From positions 1-38,210 of the forward strand of contig FR887749.1 of assembly GCA_000432735.1 (NCBI GenBank): a stretch of DNA of 38,210 bases, given 5' to 3'. The stretch comes from Bacteroides sp. CAG:443. GTDB taxonomy: Bacteria > Bacteroidota > Bacteroidia > Bacteroidales > Bacteroidaceae. A program made the position numbers and the translations under genes. Positions 32,060-38,210 of the stretch are shown here, piece after piece (the first letter of the stretch is position 1; each line of letters opens with the position of its first letter). Under the pieces are notes generated by a model. That model did not search any database, was not told where the DNA came from, and saw nothing but the letters and a program-made list of their open reading frames with translations.

Positions 32060-33915
32060 ATGAAACTATATAAATATTTGATATTATCTATAGTAGCGGC
32101 TTCCAGTTTTTCGTCTTGCTTGGATGAGGATCCGTTATATTCACAGAATAATACAGTCGTTTTCTCGTCTGAATCGAGTGCGCAGTTGGCTTTGCTGGGA
32201 TGCTATGCGTATATGACTTCTACATCGGCTTATGGTCAGCATTATCAGGAAATTCCTATTAGCGGTGCCGGATTCGCATGGTCACAACGTAGTGGTAGTG
32301 ATGGTATTGTTTCGTTACAGGCACTTTCAAGTGACGGATTGATTTCTACTACTTGGAATGGTATGTATAAAGTGATTTCTGAAACCAATGCTTTTTTGGA
32401 GAATCTGTCATCTAGTGGATTGAGCGATGATATTAAGAACCAGTATGGTGGTGAAGCGAAATTCCTCCGTGCCATGGCTTATTATAATCTGGTATCTCTT
32501 TGGGGAGATGTGCCTTTGAAAACTGTAGCTTCTACTTCAGAGGGTATCTCAATGCCTCGTACTCCGAAAGAGCAAGTATTGAATCAGGTTGTGACAGACT
32601 TGAAAGAAGCTATGAGCATCAGTGAAACTTCTGAGGTTGGACGTGTTAATTCGTGGGCAGTAAAGGCATTCTTAGGAAAAGTGTACTATCGGATGGCAAA
32701 GCTTGGTATAACAATAATCTGAAAAATGCAAAGGAGATGTTCGATGAAGTTTATAACAAGCATGTATATGAACTGGAAAAGAATTTTGCAGATTTGTTTG
32801 GTGACTGGGTGACTACCTCGAAAGAAGCTATTTTCCAGTTGAACTTTGCTTTGAATTCTCCTTCTTGCTTTAACCGTGCCAGCAACCGTTTCTCACCGAC
32901 AGGTTCGACACCGGGTGTATGCTGGAGTACGTATCGTGCGACAAAAGCAGCTTATGATATGCATCAAGGTACTTATCCGGGTGATCCTCGTATAGCTGCT
33001 ACATTTTTGACTGCACATAGAGACCGTGGAGGAAACAATAAACCGGAACCTAAAGCTCAGGTAGGTGATAAGCCGTCGGCAAACGATTCTGTATATTATT
33101 ATCCTTATTTCACCTATACCGTTCAGTTGGATACAAAGAAGGTAAATGGTAAGGATGTTGCTGTATACGATTCTATCTATAAAAATGGAAAGGCTGTTGC
33201 TGCTAAACAATATGTAGGTAGATTGCCTTATGAGAAATTTAAAGATCCGACTAATCCGGATTTAAATTATCTGAATAATCTGAATGAAGCAGATGGTAAG
33301 ACTCCGCAAGAAAAAGCATATATTAAAGCTTTGAAGGGTATACAGAAGAAATATGCGGAGAGTGGTAATCAGATGGCATGGCCTGCTCATATGAAGTTGT
33401 ATGATCCTAACCAGCAGGGAACTTCTTCTCATAAGAATCTGATGGTATATCGTTATGCTGAAATGTTGTTACTGATGGCTGATGTTTATAATGAACTGGG
33501 AGATACTCAAAAGGCTATCGAACTGGTAGAAGAGGTGTTGAAACGTGCACGTAAATCAGCTGGTGGTAACGGTGTTGAACCGAAGGCATGGTCTCCACAA
33601 TTGACCAAGGATCAAGTCAGTGAAAAGATTTATTTCGAGTTCTTGTTCGAACTGGATGGAGAACCTTCTATGTATGAACTGCTTCGTATCAAAGGTACTG
33701 AGTACTTGAAGAAAGCTTTACAATATCATAATAATCATGAGTTTACAAAGGCTTCGGATGCATACTATAAGACAGCTGCTCAGAAATGGACCGACCGTCT
33801 TTATAATGAGGGTAATCTGACAGAAGACTTCCTGAAGAAGAACTTGTTATTACCGATTCCTGATACGGAAAGAGATGCAAATCCGGGTATCACGGATAAT
33901 AACTTTGGTTATTGA
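32060..33915 (+). pseudogene. susD: SusD-like glycan-binding lipoprotein, frameshifted
   Basis: The first frame (32060-32722, 220 residues) begins with a lipoprotein signal ending FSSC (C20) and LDEDP, the acidic surface-export signal. It carries the SusD N-terminal helices (GGEAKFLRAMAYYNLVSLWGD), reaches VYYRMAKLG and stops shortly after. The rest of SusD continues in another frame, from AWYNNNLKNAKEMFDEVYN near 32701 to NPGITDNNFGY at 33915. It includes the TPR helices RYAEMLLLMADVYNELGD and the C-terminal FEFLFELDGE. The two parts join at 32698-32706 and need a shift of -1, so one base appears to be missing (or two extra). No slippery heptamer or long homopolymer sits there. The joined protein would be about 617 residues, normal for SusD. 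It is either an inactivating mutation or a sequence error. An ATG at 32653 opens the second frame but is not a natural start. Confidence 0.9.
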
Positions 33916-34229
33916 AAAGCTATATAATTGAAGTCTGTTGAGAAATAGCCTGATTGTTGGTTAAAGTTTCTTTTAAGGGTTTCCTGAAGAAAAGGGTAAA
34001 ATTGAAAACAGACTCTTGAAAGCTCGCATAATTACATTCTTTTATTATAAAGCTTATTGTAATTGTGCGGGCTTATTTAATAAATTTTTGTAGGATTTTG
34101 ATGGATTCCCTTCTGTATTAGCTGAATGATGGGTGAAGTATTTTCTGCATTATATTTTTATGTAATCTTTATTAGCACTACAGACTCAATGTTTGTAATG
34201 ATTTTACTCCGAATAATTAATATATAAAT
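33916..34229 (+). other. 314-base gap between susD and the sulfatase
   Basis: It holds one strong hairpin terminator (34021-34077) and no open frame with recognisable content. An 8-base inverted pair, AGTCTGTT (33932-33939) and AACAGACT (34007-34014), brackets its first third. No exact TAnnTTTG box is seen before the sulfatase, so its promoter is not identified; partial read-through from susCD is possible. Confidence 0.5.
34021..34077 (+). terminator. terminator after susD
   Basis: A 16-bp stem (34021-34036 with 34058-34073, including two G-U pairs) closes a 21-base loop and is followed by TTATTT. It probably ends or attenuates the susCD transcript before the sulfatase and GH20 genes, which would make the binding/import genes more highly expressed than the enzymes. 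Confidence 0.75.
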
Positions 34230-35807
34230 ATGAAAAACCTGAATTTATTTTATTCTATGGCCGGATTGAGTGCTTTAGCTGCAACAGCGTCTTCTTGCCA
34301 GCAGAATAAGTCGGAAGCAAAAAAAAATTATAATATTGTTTATATCATGACCGATGATCATACGGCTCAGATGATGAGTTGCTATGATACGCGGTATATG
34401 GAAACACCTAATCTGGACCGTATTGCTGCCGATGGGGTACGTTTTACGAATAGTTTTGTGGCTAACTCGTTGAGTGGTCCGAGTCGTGCTTGTATGATTA
34501 CGGGCAAACATTCGTGTGGAAATAAATTTTATGATAATACGACCTGTGTGTTCGACAGTGCCCAACAGACTTTTCCTAAATTGCTTCAGAAAGCGGGATA
34601 CCAGACAGCTCTAATAGGAAAGTGGCATCTGGAGAGTTTACCTACCGGATTTGATTATTGGGAAATATTGCCGGGACAAGGGGATTATTATAATCCGGAC
34701 TTTATTACTCAGAATAATGATACTATCCAGAAACATGGTTATATAACCAATCTGATAACAGATGACGCGATAGACTGGTTGGAAAATAAACGGGATAAGG
34801 ATAAACCTTTCTGCCTGATGATCCATCACAAGGCAATTCATCGTAACTGGATGGCTGATACGTGCAACCTGGCATTGTATGAAGATAAGACTTTCCCGCT
34901 TCCGGAAACATTCTTCGATGATTATGAAGGTCGTCCGGCTGCTGCCGCACAAGAAATGAGTATCGTAAAAGATATGGATATGATTTACGATCTGAAGATG
35001 CTGTGTCCAGACAAGGATTCACGTTTGAAAACATTATATGAATCATTCCTAGGACGTATGGATAAAGAGCAGAGAGCTGCTTGGGATAAATTTTACGGCC
35101 CGATTATTGAAGATTTCTATAAGAAAAATCCTCAGGGTAAAGATTTGGCAAACTGGAAGTTTCAGCGTTACATGCGTGATTACATGAAGACGGTTAAGTC
35201 GCTGGATGATAATGTAGGACGTGTATTGGATTATTTAAAAGAAAAAGGTCTGTTGGACAATACGTTGGTGGTTTATACTTCCGATCAAGGTTTTTATATG
35301 GGAGAGCATGGATGGTTTGACAAACGTTTTATGTATGAAGAATCGATGCATACTCCTCTGATTATGCGTTTGCCTGAAGGATTCAATCGTAGAGGAGATA
35401 TTACCGAACTGGTGCAGAACATTGATTATGCTCCAACGTTTTTGGAACTTGCAGGGGCAAAGGTACCGGAGGATATGCATGGAGTTTCTTTATTGCCTTT
35501 GCTGAAAGGAGAACATCCAGCCAACTGGCGTAAAGCTTTATATTATCATTTTTATGAATATCCTGCGGAGCACATGGTAAAGCGTCATTATGGAATCCGT
35601 ACTAACCATTATAAACTGATCCATTTCTATAATGATATTGATGAATGGGAACTTTATGATTTGCAAAAGGACCCTAATGAGCTACATAATTTGTATGGTC
35701 AGAGTGACTATGATTCGATTGTTACAGACTTAAAGAAACAATTGTTGGAACTGCAGGAAAAATATAATGATCCTGTACGTTTTTCTCCAGATCGTGATAA
35801 AGAATAA
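34230..35807 (+). CDS. S1-family sulfatase, N-acetylglucosamine-6-sulfatase-like
   Basis: The 525-residue enzyme has a lipoprotein-type signal (AATASSC, C23). The alkaline-phosphatase-like core holds metal ligands D42-D43 (TDDH) and the formylglycine motif S82-G-P-S-R86, the Ser type matured by the radical-SAM enzyme anSME. GKWHL (130-134) follows, then TSDQGFYMGEHGWFDKRFMYE near 349. The C-terminal subdomain has YGIRTNHYKLIHFY and ELYDLQKDPNELHNLY. Overall it resembles Bacteroides S1_11-type sulfatases that remove 6-O-sulfate from GlcNAc in heparan, keratan or mucin glycans; the subfamily call is from memory of similar sequences. The GH20 gene follows after 15 bases, so desulfation and GlcNAc removal are probably coupled. 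The gene needs an anSME encoded elsewhere. Confidence 0.9.
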   Translation: MKNLNLFYSMAGLSALAATASSCQQNKSEAKKNYNIVYIMTDDHTAQMMSCYDTRYMETPNLDRIAADGVRFTNSFVANSLSGPSRACMITGKHSCGNKFYDNTTCVFDSAQQTFPKLLQKAGYQTALIGKWHLESLPTGFDYWEILPGQGDYYNPDFITQNNDTIQKHGYITNLITDDAIDWLENKRDKDKPFCLMIHHKAIHRNWMADTCNLALYEDKTFPLPETFFDDYEGRPAAAAQEMSIVKDMDMIYDLKMLCPDKDSRLKTLYESFLGRMDKEQRAAWDKFYGPIIEDFYKKNPQGKDLANWKFQRYMRDYMKTVKSLDDNVGRVLDYLKEKGLLDNTLVVYTSDQGFYMGEHGWFDKRFMYEESMHTPLIMRLPEGFNRRGDITELVQNIDYAPTFLELAGAKVPEDMHGVSLLPLLKGEHPANWRKALYYHFYEYPAEHMVKRHYGIRTNHYKLIHFYNDIDEWELYDLQKDPNELHNLYGQSDYDSIVTDLKKQLLELQEKYNDPVRFSPDRDKE

Positions 35808-35822
35808 AAAATTAGAGAGATT

Positions 35823-38159
35823 ATGGTTAAGATATATTTTCAGTCGAAAAAATGGATAATGGCTTGTATTGCAGCTTTGGCACTGGGTATGGCTGGATGT
35901 CATTCTCCGAAACAACTTGAGGATGTGGTTATTGTTCCTCAGCCGTTGTCTGTTGAAAAGGGAAGCGGCTCTTTCTCTTTTAGTGGGAAAACTGTCATTG
36001 CTGTAGCTGATGATGAACAACGTATAGTGGCCGAAAACTTTGCTTCGCTATTTACTAAATCGGCGGGTTTCACCCCTAAGGTTGAAAAGGCAAAAGATGG
36101 CAATATCGTTTTTTCTATTGATCAGTCGATGAAAACAGATGCTTATGAATTACAGATAACTTCTGATAAAATAACGATAAAGGCAGCCGATGTGAAAGGC
36201 TTCTTTTATGCCTTGCAAAATATTCGTCTGATGCTTCCCCCTGCAATAGAAGGACAGGAGCATGCTGCGGAAACATGGGCTGTACCTGCTGTTACTATTA
36301 AGGACGAGCCTCGTTTTGATTATCGAGGTTTTATGCTGGATGTTTCTCGCTATTTTTTACCAAAGGAAGATGTGATTCGGATGATTGATTGTATTTCTAT
36401 GTTGAAAATTAATCGTTTACATCTGCATCTCACAGATGATAACGGATGGCGTCTGGAAATAAAAAAATATCCTCGTCTCACAGAGGTTGGAGCATGGAAA
36501 GTAGATCGTCAGAATCTTCCTTTTCCTGATAGAAGAAATCCAAAGAAGGGAGAGCCTGCTACTGTAGGTGGATTTTATACTCAAGAAGATATGAAGGAAA
36601 TCATTCGTTATGCTGCTGAACGTCAAGTGGAAATTATTCCGGAAATAGATATTCCTGCTCATTCGAATGCTGCTTTGGCTTCTTATCCAGAATATGCGTG
36701 CCCGGTCGTAAAAGATTTTATCGGGGTATTGCCAGGTCTGGGTGGAAAGAACGCTGAAATAATCTTTTGTGCAGGAAATGATAAAACCTTTACTTTCTTG
36801 CAGGATATTCTTGATGAAGTGATTGCATTATTCCCTTCCCGCTATATCAATTTAGGAGGGGATGAAGCCGCTAAAACCAATTGGAAAAAATGTCCTTTGT
36901 GTCAAGCACGTATTCGTAAGGAACATTTGGCTGATGAAGAAGCTTTACAGGGATATTTTATGTCACGCATAGGAGATTATGTCCGTAGTAAAGGTAAGCA
37001 AATTATGGGTTGGGATGAACTGACGAATAGTAAGTTGCCGGAAGAGTCTATTATTTTAGGCTGGCAAGGATATGGAAAAGCCGCGCTGAAAGCAGCAGAA
37101 CAGGGACATCGGTTTATAATGGCACCTGCCCGTGTAGCCTATCTGATCAGATATCAAGGACCTCAATGGTTTGAGCCTGTTACTTATTTTGGTAATAATA
37201 CATTAAAGGATTTGTTTGAGTACGAGCCTGTTCAGAGCGACTGGAAGCCTGAATACGAATCTTTGTTGATGGGAGTTCAAGCTTGTATGTGGACTGAATT
37301 TTGTAATGTACCCGAAGATGTGTTTTATATGACTTTCCCGAGATTGGCTGCTTTGGCAGAAATAGCATGGGTTCCAAAAGAGAAAAAGAACTGGAATGAA
37401 TTTTTGAAAGGATTAGATAATTTCGACAAACATCTGGAGCAGAAGGGAATTATCTATGCACGTTCTATGTATAATATTCAGCATAAGGTTACACCGGAAG
37501 AATCTGGAAAATTGAAAGTGGAACTGGAATGCGAACGTCCTGATATGGAAATACATTATACGTTGGATGGTACTGAACCTATGGAAACATCTGCTGTATA
37601 TGATTCTGCTTTTGTCGTTGATAAGAATGTGGAAATAAAAGCTGCTACTTTTACTAAAGGTAAACAGATGGGAAAAACGCTTATATTACCTATCCATTGG
37701 AACAAGGCTACAGCTAAACCGTTAGTGGGTGCTCCGAAAGAAATGGGAATATTAGTCAATGGCTTACGTGGAAGTCTGAAGCAGACTGATTTTGAGTGGT
37801 ATACGGGAGGACTATCACAAACTATTTCTTTTGTTGTAGATTTGCTGAAGCCTGAAAAAATGAAACGTTTTGCTGTTGGTTGCATTACGAATTATGGTAT
37901 GGCTGTACATAAGCCTCGAATGATGAAAGTAGAAGTTTCGGACGATAATAAGACATTTAAAGAAATAGGAAAGTTGACCTTTACGGATGATGAAATTTTT
38001 AAGGAAGGTAATTTTATTGAAGATTTATCGATTGAAAATGTTGATATTATCGGACGTTATATTAAATTTACACTGGAAACTCTAGGGAATTGTCCAGATA
38101 ATCATGTTCGCCCGGGACAAGCGTCTAAAGTTTATCTTGATGAAGTGATAATTGAGTAA
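35823..38159 (+). CDS. GH20 beta-N-acetylhexosaminidase lipoprotein
   Basis: The 778-residue exo-hexosaminidase releases terminal beta-GlcNAc or GalNAc. The lipoprotein signal is LGMAGC (C26). A GH20b domain (about 35-160) precedes the catalytic barrel (about 165-520), with FDYRGFMLDVSRYF, HLHLTDDNGWR and EIDIPAHS. The catalytic pair is D347-E348 in YINLGGDEA: the Asp positions the substrate acetamido group and the Glu is the acid. Residues about 555-625 (IHYTLDGTEP) are a chitobiase C-terminal-like beta domain. A C-terminal F5/8-type carbohydrate-binding domain (about 630-778, FAVGCITNYGMAVHKPRMMK) completes it. The ATG is preceded by AGAGAG. It lies 15 bases after the sulfatase stop, in the same operon. 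It acts at the surface or in the periplasm on the glycan imported by the SusCD pair. Confidence 0.95.
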   Translation: MVKIYFQSKKWIMACIAALALGMAGCHSPKQLEDVVIVPQPLSVEKGSGSFSFSGKTVIAVADDEQRIVAENFASLFTKSAGFTPKVEKAKDGNIVFSIDQSMKTDAYELQITSDKITIKAADVKGFFYALQNIRLMLPPAIEGQEHAAETWAVPAVTIKDEPRFDYRGFMLDVSRYFLPKEDVIRMIDCISMLKINRLHLHLTDDNGWRLEIKKYPRLTEVGAWKVDRQNLPFPDRRNPKKGEPATVGGFYTQEDMKEIIRYAAERQVEIIPEIDIPAHSNAALASYPEYACPVVKDFIGVLPGLGGKNAEIIFCAGNDKTFTFLQDILDEVIALFPSRYINLGGDEAAKTNWKKCPLCQARIRKEHLADEEALQGYFMSRIGDYVRSKGKQIMGWDELTNSKLPEESIILGWQGYGKAALKAAEQGHRFIMAPARVAYLIRYQGPQWFEPVTYFGNNTLKDLFEYEPVQSDWKPEYESLLMGVQACMWTEFCNVPEDVFYMTFPRLAALAEIAWVPKEKKNWNEFLKGLDNFDKHLEQKGIIYARSMYNIQHKVTPEESGKLKVELECERPDMEIHYTLDGTEPMETSAVYDSAFVVDKNVEIKAATFTKGKQMGKTLILPIHWNKATAKPLVGAPKEMGILVNGLRGSLKQTDFEWYTGGLSQTISFVVDLLKPEKMKRFAVGCITNYGMAVHKPRMMKVEVSDDNKTFKEIGKLTFTDDEIFKEGNFIEDLSIENVDIIGRYIKFTLETLGNCPDNHVRPGQASKVYLDEVIIE

Positions 38160-38193
38160 TAATTTGACATACTTGAGTTCAACTTATAAATGC

Positions 38194-38210
38194 AACTTTT
38201 TGGGTGCGGA
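38194..38210. repeat. transposon-end-like sequence at the window edge
   Basis: The last 17 bases, AACTTTTTGGGTGCGGA, match 14 of 17 positions of the right arm of the 6966-7025 inverted repeat (AACTTTTGGGGTGCAGT). The window probably stops at the edge of an insertion sequence or a related repeat. What follows is not visible. Confidence 0.4.

Noticed and set aside
32698..32706. Programmed -1 ribosomal frameshift in susD
   Set aside because: No X-XXY-YYZ slippery heptamer or downstream structure is seen at the join, and SusD proteins are not known to use frameshifting.
32653..33915. An independent gene starting at the ATG at 32653
   Set aside because: Its first 16 residues are an out-of-frame reading of the conserved SusD segment; the true content starts near 32701 and continues the upstream SusD.

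Overview
The window looks like chromosomal DNA from a gut Bacteroidaceae (Bacteroides or Phocaeicola). Supporting signs are an AT-rich sequence, a SusC/SusD pair with a divergent hybrid two-component regulator, a Ser-type sulfatase, lipoproteins with acidic residues after the lipobox Cys, and many TAnnTTTG motifs, the Bacteroides -7 promoter element. No tRNA, rRNA, CRISPR array or intact transposase was seen.

Region 1 (1-6860, minus strand) is a decaying anti-phage island. From its promoter side it holds a broken XRE-type HTH gene (6637-6823, not an open frame), a 1139-aa SNF2-type helicase ending in a DUF3883 nuclease-like domain, an AIPR (abortive-infection) protein, and the N-terminal half of a DUF1156 DNA methylase that stops before its expected catalytic motif. 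A perfect 26-bp inverted repeat (6966-7025) separates the island from nadB; a related sequence sits at the last bases of the window.

Region 2 (7052-13457) is mainly housekeeping: nadB (minus), then plus-strand genes for two small membrane proteins (the first a bacterial PH-like protein), a dihydrolipoyl dehydrogenase, a PBP4-type DD-carboxypeptidase and an SDR dehydrogenase. It ends in a strong bidirectional terminator.

Region 3 (13458-18495, minus) is a xenosiderophore uptake operon in the order xusA-xusB-xusC: TonB-dependent receptor, DUF4374 surface lipoprotein, PepSY membrane protein. It has a well-spaced promoter and a 19-bp dyad over the predicted transcription start. Region 4 (18549-24528, minus) holds a polysaccharide deacetylase, a large DUF2723 membrane protein (GT-C-like, TMEM260 family), and a zinc/manganese-type ABC pair (ATPase and binding lipoprotein) with no permease gene beside it.

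Region 5 (24539-38159) is a polysaccharide utilization locus. A 1317-aa HTCS sensor-regulator diverges from susC, a frameshifted susD, a GlcNAc-6-sulfatase-like lipoprotein and a GH20 hexosaminidase with a C-terminal F5/8-type domain. The enzymes suggest a host glycan with 6-sulfated and terminal GlcNAc (mucin O-glycan, keratan sulfate or similar). The susD frameshift, if real, should weaken glycan capture.
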